DNA of 64,000 bases from Siphlonurus alternatus (lineage: Eukaryota; Arthropoda; Insecta; Ephemeroptera; Siphlonuridae), in contig OX463778.1 of assembly GCA_949825025.1 (NCBI GenBank), forward strand, positions 27,709,551 through 27,773,550, given 5' to 3'. Positions 12,798-31,273 of the stretch are shown here, piece by piece. The first letter of the stretch is position 1, and the number at the start of each line of letters is the position of its first letter. Under the pieces are notes generated by a model. The model saw only the letters and a program-made list of their open reading frames with translations, had not been told where the DNA came from and ran no database searches. The translations under genes were made by a program, and so were the position numbers.

Positions 12798-14036
12798 AAA
12801 TAATATATAATATTAATTTTTCCAAAAATACTAATTCTTATATTTCATGGCATATATTCTAAAAACTATAAAAAAAAATGCGTACTCGTATGTATTTGAC
12901 ATTTGAAAAAAAAATTGAATCTTAATTATATTCAAGCCAATCCAGTGAATCCAGCTCACAGCTTTTCGACGCCTACAAAGGTTTTCATATATCGACCCCC
13001 AACTTAAAAAGATGCCTTGGAGATTAATTCTACGAGACCCATTCATCAAATATTTTATTATTAACTTTTCATATTATTATTATTTAGAAATTTGATTATT
13101 AGGGTCAAATTGTTTGTATAGATTGTCTTCTGAAAACAATAGCTTCCTCCTGTATTCTATATGATGCAATTTATTGACGCAATTTCGACCACTAATTTGT
13201 TTTTTATACTTCACTAGTCACAAAAAATGATTGATGGTGTTTTAAAATTTTTAGTTTATGTTTTGATTAACTTTGATGATTTCAATTTTTATTCATTAAT
13301 TGGGATGTTGAAAGAACACAACGACAACGTTAGGCATTATAAAGGGGCGTTATGCGTAAATTTGTTGATCACAAAGTTGACCTTTGCAAAAATATTTGCC
13401 TGGCATTGGAATGAAATTTTGTATATTTATTTTACTGTATAAATATGAACACAATATTGAGATTAAAAGGTAGTTAAGCTAAATGCTGTCTTTTGATTTT
13501 AGCAATGATTTATGACATTTGCACACTATCAACAAGTATAAAATGCAGTTCCGTAATTCAAACCCTTTTGTACAAACCATGCTAAAGTGCAGTAATGTGT
13601 ATCTTACATGCAGGCTGATGGCAAAAACAAATTGTTAAGTGTGATACAAATGTACCGGTTCAAATAAATGGTCCACTCTCTCGCGCGCACTCATGTCTCT
13701 ATAAATTTTGTGGAAACTTCACCTCGAACTGAGAGCCATTTATTCTTAAGGACGTGAAACATTGCACTGATAAAACTCTCAGGGTCTCTTTTAAAGCGAA
13801 CTGAAAGAGTGCAGGAGATTTAACATGGAATGTCAGAACAAAATCCAAACTGATGCATATATTTGCTGTGTGATATTAACTACAACACAAATTTAGAATA
13901 AGTTCGGATACCTGAAGCTTGAATGCTGATAATAATGATAGTTTTATCATTATAGAGTATAGATTCAATGGTTTAATATTGAGTTACACAGTAGTCGGTG
14001 ACGTGTTAATGTACAGTTAAAAATAGGTGATTGATT
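12798..14036. other. Gene-free AT-rich DNA between two inverted repeat copies
   Basis: Nothing beyond low-complexity AT-rich sequence can be supported. The 71-72 codon frames at 12831-13049 and 13227-13442 have AT-driven composition and no motif. Confidence 0.55.
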
Positions 14037-14091
14037 GATTGGTTGGTATTTTGGGGCACTTGACACATTTTGTTCATGAATGCCCCGGATT
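14037..14091 (-). repeat. Short interspersed repeat, copy 2 (minus orientation)
   Basis: GGTTGGTATTTTGGGGCA, then TTTTGTTCATGAATGCCCC, is the reverse complement of the block pattern at 12737-12797. On the minus strand the copy ends in CAAT-type units (plus-strand TGATTGATTGATTGG), matching the tandem tail of copy 1. Confidence 0.55.
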
Positions 14092-17000
14092 TGAATTGAA
14101 ATATAATTTGTTTCAATCGCCTATTTGTATACTCAATAATCATGATAAATTTTCCCTTTTTCTATTTTTAAAAAAAAGTTCTGTAACTAGGTTTCTGTAA
14201 CGTTCACTTAATTTCCATGTCCATAACCAATAACCATGTTACATATTTGACATTATACATTATTAATCATAATATGAATAAAAATAATGAATAAAAAAAA
14301 ATACTTAAAATTATAAGAATAACATAATTAATTATAGGGAATTTTTGCAGAATTACTGGTGTTTTTTACTCCAATGCGATGATTGTTATGATGTAACCGT
14401 GCCTTTAATTCACATATAAATCTGAATACGTGCTCGTGAATCACGGCGGCCAGTCTGTTTCCCTAATATGTAGATCACGCCGGTGCACACGCGACCTACG
14501 TGAGGTCTGGCAACCAGGCGCTCCAGGGCGTCGTCGTTCGCTGCTAAATGCCATCTCGAGCGGGCGGGTGAGGGTTAATACGAGCCGTGACCCGCGCGCC
14601 TCGCCGCCCAAATGTCACCGTACAATCGTTGTTGTTGCCTTGGTGCTCTGCTACTTGCCAAGCCCCTACACATTCCATCACCCGCGTACTCGAGAGTGAC
14701 GCCACTGCTGCAGCATGGCATCTTTTCAGCGTGCATGGTGTGAACATTTGTTACAAGATAAGCACGTCAGTTTGCGTGAGATGCTGGTGTATCTGAGGAA
14801 AATAAACCGAGTACATTTTCGAAGCATTTTGGTATCGTTTTGGATTTTCCAGATGAATAATATTCAGACAAAATAATGTTAGTAAAGTTGGCTGGGCAAG
14901 GTGCAGTCTAATTGATTATAAGGCTATGTCAATGGAGGCTTCAAGTCAGCTGATTTTGCGGTGTTCCCACCGTCCTATCCAAACCTATGTAAAAAAAACT
15001 CGAAATTGCTTTTTTTTTGGCATTAAAGAAATTTTTTAGAAAAATTTCTGATTCATAATCAGAGGACCTCTAACTGTGGGGGTATATAAGAGATGGTTTC
15101 AAATTGATTGCTTTAATAGTTACTGCATGGGAAAATTTCAAATTTTCTAACATGGTGGCTTATGGAGAAAATTTTACCGCCGGGTAACACTTGAAACCTC
15201 TATTATAATTTCTATGGCAATTATAATAATATATGATATAGTGTTTTTATGCTTTTTATTTTACCCTTACCCTGCTATATTTTGTTTTAAATAAATAATA
15301 AATATATAATTATAGCACGAGAAAATATTGCTATATTTTATAAGTTGTTTTATCTATTTAAATGAAATAATGTTTTAGAAAGAAGAAGAGAAGAACATAC
15401 TGTTCAATACGTGAAATGTTGTCCCCCCCCCCAAAAAAAAATTTTTTTGACGATATTTTACGTATGAACAACACAGAGCCTAAATGAAACAAGACTCATT
15501 AAAAAATTTAGAATTATATTTTGTGCATTAAGACACCTCCAATCTTTAGTCTTTAATTAAGACATCGCGTCGCCTCCTGCAATATCTGATAACAATAAAA
15601 ATAAAAGAAGACTTTCTCGTGTCGTTGTTAATGCTGCTTTTGTATTTTATATTTCCAACATATAATTAAATAGTCAACGTTTCATGGTATATTAAATTAT
15701 TAATAATGAAATTTAAAAATCTAAATAAAAATCATAGTATATAGGTCCATATTAAGAAGCGTTTAAAAATAACATACGGTAAATTACTTCATACATGTTT
15801 TCATTAAAAATATACACCCCACCCTAAAAGAATAAAAAAAAAAGATGCATGATCTTTTGTCTCCTTGAAATAAAACTAAAAGTGTATCCGCCTTTACTAC
15901 ATTAGATCTGCATGTGCGTCCCACCTTTATCCCAAAGATGTGACACCTGCTTGCTTTGCGGTACCTTGCACACCACTCCTTTTAATCTGAGGAGGACTAT
16001 CGAGCTCATTCACAAATCAACTATTAAAAAATATTGTTACACATATGTCTAGTTTTTCTTCTCTCCCAGGGTTATTGAACTTACTTTAAACTCGCCGAAA
16101 GCTTCAGGGTACTCAGCTTGACTCATTAAACAAATAATTTGGTCTTGCTGAGCATTTAAAGAAGAAGAAAATAGAACGGTAATGGAGGCATCAATCATCA
16201 TTTCTGTCTCTCTTTAATCTCTGTGGGTACCATCTTCAAATTCGTGTCTCTTAATAAAGTCATCAAGTTTCTTGTAATATCAATTTTAAACATGAGTTTT
16301 TTATATTCATAAACTATGTAGAAGTATAAAAATTCCCATTTTTTTTACATAAATACGTCATGTATTTACGTTAATAAATTTATAAATTTATAGGTATTCA
16401 TAATTATGTAAATCCAGAGCTCATGTATAAATTATAAGAATAGAATATTGGGAAAAAAAATATACAACTAAAAAATGACAGAAAAACGTAAGACTGTACA
16501 ATTTATAGACCTATAAACAATAAGATTAAATTATAATGTACCGTAAAAAACTGTGTAGTTACAATCCAAAATTGCAGCTTCTTTTTTCATGTTTTTTATA
16601 AAAACTTATAAAACAAGCTAAAAAAAATTGAATACGTTTTTATGATTATGCTTTTATTCCTATATCGACTGAAACAACTTTATAAATAATTTAATTTTTT
16701 TATATTTTTCTCATAATAAAAGAATAAATCAACAGTATTTAGACCTGGTACTACATAATTAAAGATGTATGCACCAAAATTTCTATTAAAGTATCAAGTT
16801 AGTTTCATAATATTACGTAAATATTTTTTCACTAATTGTTAGTAATTAGCTTGAGTGGCGTCCTCGCGAACAGAACAAAAGTTACGAACTTCAGGGTTAC
16901 GTTACGTCATGCGTCTTCTTCCTCGCAGCAACAATCGCCCCAATTCTCATCTGCCCCATTGTTGCGCGAAGAAACGCCGCCTGAGCATTGTCGGCGTTAA

Positions 17001-18658
17001 TTATTCAGGCCGTAGTGATGTCGTCTTTCGTATTTGCGTGATGTGAAAGCGAATTAAAATATCATCTGCTTCGTACAGTCGGCTTCAATTAACGTACCCT
17101 CATATAAAAAGGTACACTTCAGACACCTAGAATGTTACTTTGTTATTTACCCTATATAGGAGCGAGAGGTTGATTTTCAATTTCACAGGAGGCTACCCCA
17201 GCAAGCTGTTTTAAATTCGCCCTGCCTCCTCCAACACGAGCCTAAGTACATCGATCGGAGTATCTTTGACGAAAACTTAAATGAATATGACGCCCAATGC
17301 ATGTACTCGTATAATTTACTAGTCATCACGAGACAAATGCAAGATTGTCAGCACTCCATTATTTCTACATGCAAAAATCCAATTATATTGTGATTTCAAC
17401 GTTTATGACTCGAGATAATTGTCATCTGGCACTAAAATAACCTATGCCCTTTATTTTTATTTACACGACAAAGCAATTAAGTCATTTGTGTATTTTTTTT
17501 TAATGGCACTCTTTCTAATATTCAACAGCCTGCAAAAATCAATCTTAATGCCCATCTGTCCTGAAATTGACCAGCAAGAAAACAAATTTCGAAATATATT
17601 TCAATTCCTATAAAATAAATATAATATTAATTAATTTAAAAAAAAGTCAAGTTCCTCTCATTGAGAGCTTAAACTGATGGAAGTGTAGCCCTGCAGCAGC
17701 AGGTTCGTTTTCATTAGACGTAACACCACAACAGCGTGCAATACGGATGCTCGTATTGTTTTGTCGTGAGACAATGTGGAGTAAAGTTCACGTGGATGGC
17801 GTCACCATATTTATAACAAAGTTTATTACCTTGTTGCAATCTGAGTTACACTGCAAGTGAAATATTATGACACCTTCCTCCATCGAAGATTTATAAGAGT
17901 GTTGAAATTAATCTTAGATTACAAATCAAAGAAAACTTGATCTGATTTTTCTGTTTGTACTTTAATAAATTGGTATTTTGTATGTTTTAAATTACACCAC
18001 TAAGTCCACAGTTGTCATTATGAACATTAAATTTAGATTAATAATGAAGATATGAGGCGGTGGTTAATTTTTATAATTGGCTCTGGCTACTAGTTTGCAA
18101 GGAATGTTTACTGTTATTAACCGACTCTCAGAAAGTTGTCTTGCTGATTGCAAAATTACTTTTATACACCCGCACCCTAGCGGCTGTTCAATAAAAATTA
18201 TTTATACTACATCGTGATAAAATGAATGGAGAAAAAAACTACACTGAAGAAAAATGTGGTAATTTTCTTTTATGTCATATATAAAATAAGCCAAATTTTT
18301 GCAACATATTTTCATGTGTTCTTAAGTTTTTTGTTTTGAAAAATAAATTAATAGTATATTTTTAAATGAATGAGTGTGGCTTTAGAGACACTAATCATCT
18401 AATTAAAAAATGAAGTAATACTTTTAATTCTGCATGGACTAAATGTTCCAATTATAAAACGTAGACATAGTAAGGAATTCAATTTTCAATGAAGTTATTA
18501 GTTGCCATATAATATTTCGTTATTCAAAATAAAAGGTTTATTTAATTCATACAAGAAATTAAAAGCAGTTGTAAATTTTAAGGTGAACAATTATTTTAGT
18601 CTATATATTCTATATATAAAAATGTAAAGTAATTTGTTGTACACGCATGCACGTAGGC

Positions 18659-18723
<65 letters not shown>

Positions 18724-20103
18724 CTCCATTATTTATGATTATTAAGAGTTGTCGGACTACATTTATTATAATTACAATAATTTAGAGCCTGAATGTTTTT
18801 TTTGTTTTTTTTTTTCATATTGGAGGTGATGAAATGGGGAAACTTTTTTGTTCTTATGTATAATATATTATAGACATAAATAGCCGCTTTGTATGTTTTA
18901 AAATATGCAACTGTTCACTATATAAGTATATTTTTTAAGCAGTTAATTTTTACGTCATCTTGAGCAGTTTATAAAGAGAATAATGCCCAATAATTTATTC
19001 CATAATGACATGACCATCTGACGAGACCACGTGACGTCACGGTCCGAGGAGTATAACAATCCTCCTTTGTACTCTGGGAGAGTTTCCACATGACCGGTGT
19101 ATTTCTCTTTCATTACCCGCGGAGGAATCAACTTGACCACCCTCGCCTATACGATTTTCACATTTACGACGCCGTAAATATCTGGGTTAACAAATAATAT
19201 CAAGTCGGAAAACAACAATGAGAACTTACCAAATATTATATTACATCAATTACATACTTTAAATATAATTTAATTCACTTTAAATGTATATAATTTAAAC
19301 AATAATTTGCCCTATATATTTTGTTATTGTATTAAAAATATTGTATATATTCTTTTATACCTATTGTGTTTATAATTAATAGTAATACTGATTTAAGATG
19401 AAAAGTATAATATAGTTTTGTTTTATTTAATGGTATGATATTAATTTATAGAATTAGCTACACTTTGACATTTATGGTAGCTATTACATAATTAAAAAAT
19501 ATTTATCTTGTATGATATTACAGGTAATAAATTTTATCTAAATATGGTGACAATACTTAAGACTAGCATGACGTCATATTAGGCTAATTATTCTGGGAAG
19601 GAGCCATTGTTTTGTTATCTCGAGTCATCGTGCACTTGCTGTAAACCTAATAAGGCGGCGTCTTCCCTCCAAGGCGCTTGCTTCAAGCTACGGTGTAATG
19701 GAGCGCATGTTTTCAGGACAAGCTGTATGTATCTCCCCAGATTTTCAGCTTTTCAGTAAATGGGGCACATGATTCAATTTATTGTCACAAAATTACTAAC
19801 AATGTAGTTTTACGTCCACCAATGCTATTTGTAAATGTGGCTTTAATTTTTGGCATATTTAAATAATGGAAAATCAAAAATAATATCATGGGATTCTCAT
19901 TGTTCTGATAGCTAAAAAATAATCTAGAGTGACATGCCTATGTCAATGCAATATTAATCAAAATTAATAAGAATATTTTTTTATTTAAATTTTAGCCATG
20001 CTTTTTCAATGACAAATTTAATTTGTTATTTAAATACTGTCTAAATTTCTGACTTCTTTCATATTTAAGCATATAAAAAATCTCTTAAATCAAACTAATT
20101 AGT
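14092..20103. other. Gene-free AT-rich DNA with GC-rich islands
   Basis: A GC-rich island of about 300 bases (14430-14800) carries overlapping open frames on both strands, but none shows a domain or clear splice sites. Smaller islands lie at about 16850-17040, 19020-19170 and 19600-19700, with TGACGTCA at 19032 and 19569. A possible element with weak terminal inverted repeats (GGAGGCTTCAAGT and ACTTGAAACCTCT) spans about 14934-15212. Confidence 0.5.
18662..18715. repeat. (TA)n microsatellite, about 27 units
   Basis: Uninterrupted TA dinucleotide run of about 54 bases in AT-rich DNA. Confidence 0.97.
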
Positions 20104-20210
<107 letters not shown>

Positions 20211-22320
20211 TTTATTTCGATTACTTGTTGTACAAGTCAACATTGATCACGTCATATACATTAATATTTACAATAAGTCAATAAAAAACATTTACACATA
20301 AAAACACACTTCAATTTTCTGCATAAAATTACAATCAAATAGTACATACTAACAATTAAGTTTCACTGAGGCAAAGTTCAGAGAGTTTATTAGAAAAAAA
20401 CATTTTAATGGAGTAAAATTCTTTCTTTATGAGTACACATTTAAGCTTGGCTTTAAACATACTGTCACTCTCTATATTTCTAATACATGCTGGCAAATAA
20501 TCATAAATTTTCCCTGATTGATACAGTGGGCTTTTTTCTAAAAGAGCCGACTTATGGTTTATTATAACAGTTTTCTCCTTATTTCTTGTTTTATAAGCAT
20601 GTTTTTTATACTCATACAATTCAGGATGTTGTCTTTTAAATAATGCACAACTTAATATATACATACAGGGTAATGTAAGCATGTTATTTTTTTTAAAATG
20701 TGACACACAAGATTCTCCTTTTTTGAACCTTAACATTGTTCTAAGAGCACGTTTCTGGGCCACAAATAATCTGTTAATAGCTTGCCCATTTGAACCGTAA
20801 AATATTCAGCCGTATATGATAGGTGTGAATACACATACGCATAATAGATTGAAAACAATGCTTCTAGAGACACATGGTCCCTTATTGAATATAAAATAAA
20901 ATTCCCTGAGTTTATTTTTTTTACTATAGCTTCAACATGAGTTTTCCAATCCAAACTTTCATGCAAATTAAAACCTAAAAATTTTGTGTGCTCTACTCTT
21001 TTTATAGTTTTATTTTTAATTTTAATATGATATTATAACTATGATCTGGAATATTTCTGTTGGTATGAAACTGCATGAAAACTGTTTTCTTATCATTTAA
21101 TATTAACTCGTTATTTGAGCACCATTTTTCCATATCTAACAAGGTTTGGTTTGCTTTTCTTGTTAGTTCACTCTCTGTATCAGCTATGATAATAGCGGTT
21201 GTATCATCTGCATATTTCACTATTTTTGCGTCAGTAACATATTTAGGCAAGTCATTTGTCCCAATTGCAAACAATGTGGGTGAAATTTTTCCCCCTTGTG
21301 GCACCCCTACAGACAATGGAAGGGTGCTGGATTTAACATTAGACATTTTACCCTCTGTTACATTATTTATTTGGACATACTGACGCCGGTCTGACAGATA
21401 GGAATCAATAAGATTTACGCTATTATCATTACAACCAAGGCTTTTGAGGTTGCCAGTAACAATATTTTTATTTAATACGTCAAACGCCTTAGAAAGGTCA
21501 AAGTAGATAACAATACAATATTTTTTATGATCCAAGGCAGAATATACAGCGTTTAAAAGATCAAACGCTGCAGTTGTTGTGGATCTATTTTTTATAAATC
21601 CGTGTTCGGATTCAGATATCATATTATTATCCACTCTATAGTTAGTTAATTGTTCATCTAGTATGCCCTCAAACAATTTAGAAAACACAGAAGAGTTTGA
21701 TATGCCCCTATAATTACCAAGCATAAATTTATCACCCTCTTTTAAAAAAGGGAGGACACGGGACAATTTTAAAATTGCGGGAAAAATACCTTCTGTAATT
21801 GATTCATTAATAAGTGATGTTAGTGGTACTGCAAGAAGGTTTTTACAATATTTAACGACAGTGTATGGAACCTCATCAGGACCAGCAGCATTTTTATTTG
21901 GAAGATTGTTAATATGTTTAATTAATTTTAAATAATCAATGTGTTGAAATTCAAATTTAATATTACATTCTACTTGGTCAACATTATTGTAATTTTTTTT
22001 ATTTGGAAAATTTTTTTTTATTAAGTTTTCAACTGTTGTAACAAAAGAATTATTAAATGAGTTACTAATAGCCATTGGGGAGGTAATTATGGTCCCATCA
22101 ATTTTAATTTCCGAAATGCAATTAGTTTTTTTTTATTTTTGACATATTACAATCATTTTTAATGATTTCCCAGCTAGCTTTAATTTTATTATCTGCATTG
22201 TTTATTTTAGAACTATTATCTGCAATTATAGCTAAACTATTATTTTTTCTGTGTACTTTTAATTTATTTTTGTACATTTTAGTACATGAATTAATAATAG
22301 AAAAACTTTTTAAAATTTGA
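20211..22320 (-). pseudogene. Broken, 5'-truncated non-LTR retrotransposon (reverse transcriptase relic)
   Basis: Three minus-strand open segments form one degenerate pol: 22075-21002, 20966-20730 and 20763-20356. They are in different frames, so at least two frameshifts separate them. Reverse transcriptase motifs appear in order: FDLSKAFD (about 21479-21502), VPQGGKISPTLF (about 21270-21308) and YADDTT (about 21199-21220). The metal-binding YADD is intact. Upstream, to about 22320, translated remnants such as KASWEIIKNDC continue the pre-RT linker, with stops. No endonuclease domain is present, so the copy is 5' truncated. After the RT come a thumb-like region (LHESLDWKTHVEAI, HSHLSYTAEYF at positions where FLG and SHL.YG are usual) and a C-terminal tail with no RNase H. 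The motifs fit the Jockey/CR1/L2 side of the LINE tree; the exact clade cannot be set by eye. It is not expected to be functional. Confidence 0.88.
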
Positions 22321-23453
22321 AATCATTAATAAGCTCATTAGAAAGACACAGTCATCTAGATCAATTTATAAAAACTAGATGAATTTAAAACGCCACTATT
22401 ACACAAAACGATGTAGTGCATAATAATTATTACTAAATCAGTTTATATTATTAACTAAGTTGACGTAGGTGCTGCAGTACAACGTTTTCACCTTCTAATT
22501 TATTGGTGTGCATATTAATTAGATACATATGAAGAAACTTCTTTATCTCTGATTGTAAGAAACGGTACTACTCGGCGGCATTGCTGCTGGAGTCTTCACG
22601 TACCGGGCGAGAGTATACTTAGCGACTGCTCCTTCAACCAGTCCCCTCAGAATTTCGTGTGCGTTGCTCTCGAGTCTGCAAAGTATACAAAGTACTTAAA
22701 CTCTCTTCACAATTAGAACAAGAATATTAGCAAATAACTGGGATGGTCTATAGTTCAGTTCAGTTTAAAAGGTTTTACTGTCTATAGTTTCAGTTTAAAA
22801 AGGTTTTATTGTATTGAAAAACACATTATAATAGATATCGAGTCAGATATAATTTTCCCTCTGATTGTGAGAGAAAATCACTGCCATGTATGCAACCATG
22901 CACACTTGCGTGTAATGAGGGTTGCCTACTCGGATCGCCGACAGGCGCTCGGTCGGGTCACATTCCTCCGGCGCACAGCAGGAATGTAGCAGCGGCAACT
23001 GCAGCTTACATGCAGCGAGTGTTTATTGCAATGATATTTTTACACGTAAACCAGAAATACTTTATTGTGTATTACAAGCATTTTATTTGCAATTACTGTC
23101 TATCAAATGCAAACATTTATTATATGAAATTTTCTATAATCAACTTTTTTTTATATAATAATATGCAAATATTATATTTAATAACATTAAGATTTATTTC
23201 ATGTATCAATGTAATTCTTAAAACTGCAATGAAAATAATTTTTATTACTAAAAATGTCATAGATATAATTTAATGATATTAATAGTAATATAGCTTTACA
23301 TTATTTTTTTACTATACCTTTATGTGATGAAAATTACCTTAACGTTTTATTTTCATTTAATTTATACAGCGTTGTGATAAATTTGCAATTAAGTTTTACT
23401 CGGAATAACTTTAATAATGTACAATCATCATCTTTGGAAAGTTCCGTTTGCAT
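22321..23453. other. Gene-free region with small islands and a tandem duplication
   Basis: GC-richer islands occur at about 22570-22690 and 22880-23030. The overlapping 127- and 78-codon frames of the second island run into AT-rich sequence and show no domain. A direct duplication of about 33 bases (CTATAGTT-CAGTTTAAAAGG-TTTTA type) lies at about 22746-22812. Confidence 0.5.
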
Positions 23454-23519
23454 GCAGCCTTATTAATCACCATAATATGTACTCTCTTAGTAAATCATAA
23501 TGGTGATTAACAAGGCTGC
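23454..23519. repeat. Small palindromic element, copy 1
   Basis: GCAGCCTTATTAATCACCAT at the left is matched in inverse by ATGGTGATTAACAAGGCTGC at the right (one mismatch), around a core of about 26 bases. Similarity to the element at 24615-24706 extends outward on the left (GGAAAGTTC...TTTGCA). The pair therefore represents a dispersed MITE-like family and not chance hairpins. Confidence 0.65.
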
Positions 23520-24614
23520 CTTGTGAGCCGAGTAGGGTACTTTAACGATCTCAAATATTCAGATATCATAAATTTTCAATGCCAAATCTATCTGCATTCT
23601 ACAACCAAACAACTGCTCATTTTGATAAGAAATTAATCACGATATATAAACCTCTATTTATCAATTAAAGCATTGTTGTCTGGGGTTTTGCATTAATTAG
23701 TGATAACAAAAAATCTTTTGTTGTCATATAAGCAGCAAAACATAAAATAAATTTTAAATAAAATAATAATAAATAAAATTGCTAATTATTTTTACAAGTA
23801 AATTGCTGCAAGTAGACGAAAGCTAACCACATACAAAAGTTGTGGCTAATTTAAAGTTAAGGATTGAAAGTGAAGGTCTTTGCATTAACTTTGTTCATTA
23901 TATGACGGACGACCGAATTCATATGGTCAATATTCGTGTTATTTTTACTGACTTTCAAGAGTTTATAACGATCAGAACGTAAAGAAAAATAATTGGGGAG
24001 CAGTAATTGCTTAAATTAAAAAAAAAATGCTGAAAATTTTAATAAAATTGCTTGATTAATTTGTCACCATATATTTGTAAAATAAATTCAACTAATAGTT
24101 GTAATGTTCTATTGTTTTATTTTTTTTTTAATATTTTTGTTCATTTTCAAGAGTTCATAACTGTAAATTAAAGAAGAAAAAATTATTTTACCTTTAATAA
24201 TTTGCATTTAATTATTATTTATTTTTAACTTCTCCTCTTTTCTAAATAGCAATTAAATATTTTCTCTCATATAAAACCACTCAAGTGTATTACAGTGTAA
24301 ATGATATCATGAACACAATCGTATATAATAATATCAAATGTTCGCTCCTAATTCTCCTTGTGCACCCAACGCTCCGGGCTGGCTGCGGTTACAACGTGAG
24401 GCTGATGAACACGTCCAAGCCTCGTTAAACCACTATAGTACACGGTAAAAAAAATTTGCCACGGCTGTTCAATAATTAAATACCTGACTGTGAAACCACT
24501 TTTGGAGGTTAAGCAAACTCATTTTGGCGTTCCAATGTTTAACATTTGCAAAGTTCATGAAACTTAAGACAATATCCTTGAATATAAATGTAAAACTTTG
24601 TACACTCCTCGCTT

Positions 24615-24706
24615 CTGAAAAGTTCACTTTTGCAGTCTTGTTAATCGCCATTGTGATATACTCACCGAGCATGGTGATTAACAAGACTGCAAAGAGAACT
24701 TTTCAG
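24615..24706. repeat. Small palindromic element, copy 2
   Basis: The ends CTGAAAAGTTC and GAACTTTTCAG are perfect inverted repeats. Inside them GCAGTCTTGTTAATCGCCAT pairs with ATGGTGATTAACAAGACTGC (one mismatch). The inner arms match copy 1 at 23454-23519 closely. There is no coding capacity. Confidence 0.7.
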
Positions 24707-30865
<6,159 letters not shown>

Positions 30866-30869
30866 ATAA

Positions 30870-31269
30870 GGTAGAGATAACGCCGAACAGCTGTTCGACG
30901 TACTTCTCTTTGATTAACATGCAAACCTTAGCAAATTCACAAAAATTCTGAAATTATTTTGAGAGACAGAAGATATTAGTGCTTAAAAGTCATAGAAAAA
31001 ATTTCAAAACAATTTAACGAGACGATTTTTTTTTAATTGATTTTTTTTAATTTTCAGCATAGGGCTTTCCCATGCGGAGAGACAAACTAATAAGACTTCA
31101 ATTTAAAAAAATCAGCTCGTCAAATTTTTTTGAAACTTTTTCTATGGTTTTTAGGCACTAATATCTACCTCTCCAAAGAAAAAAAAATCAGAATTTTTGT
31201 GAATTTGCTAAGGTTTACATGTTAATCAAAGGGGAGTACGTTAAACAGCTGTTCGGCGTTATCTCTACC
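30870..31269. mobile_element. Foldback MITE (copy 2), uninterrupted
   Basis: The left end GGTAGAGATAACGCCGAACA and the right end TGTTCGGCGTTATCTCTACC are inverted repeats. Internal AATCAAAGG, TTAGCAAATT and TCTATGG blocks are shared with copy 1 at 3642-4310. TTAA follows the right end (31270-31273). The left side reads ATAA (30866-30869), one base off, consistent with decay of a TTAA duplication. About 400 bases with no open frame. This copy shows what the family looks like without the 278-base insert seen in copy 1. Confidence 0.85.
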
Positions 31270-31273
31270 TTAA

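Noticed and set aside
14430..14796. Overlapping frames of 67-89 codons on both strands
   Set aside because: They overlap in several frames and none has a motif, as expected in a GC-rich non-coding island.
22890..23273. 127-codon plus-strand frame
   Set aside because: The second half is AT-driven I/N/F/Y/K sequence with no domain; no promoter or splice context was seen.
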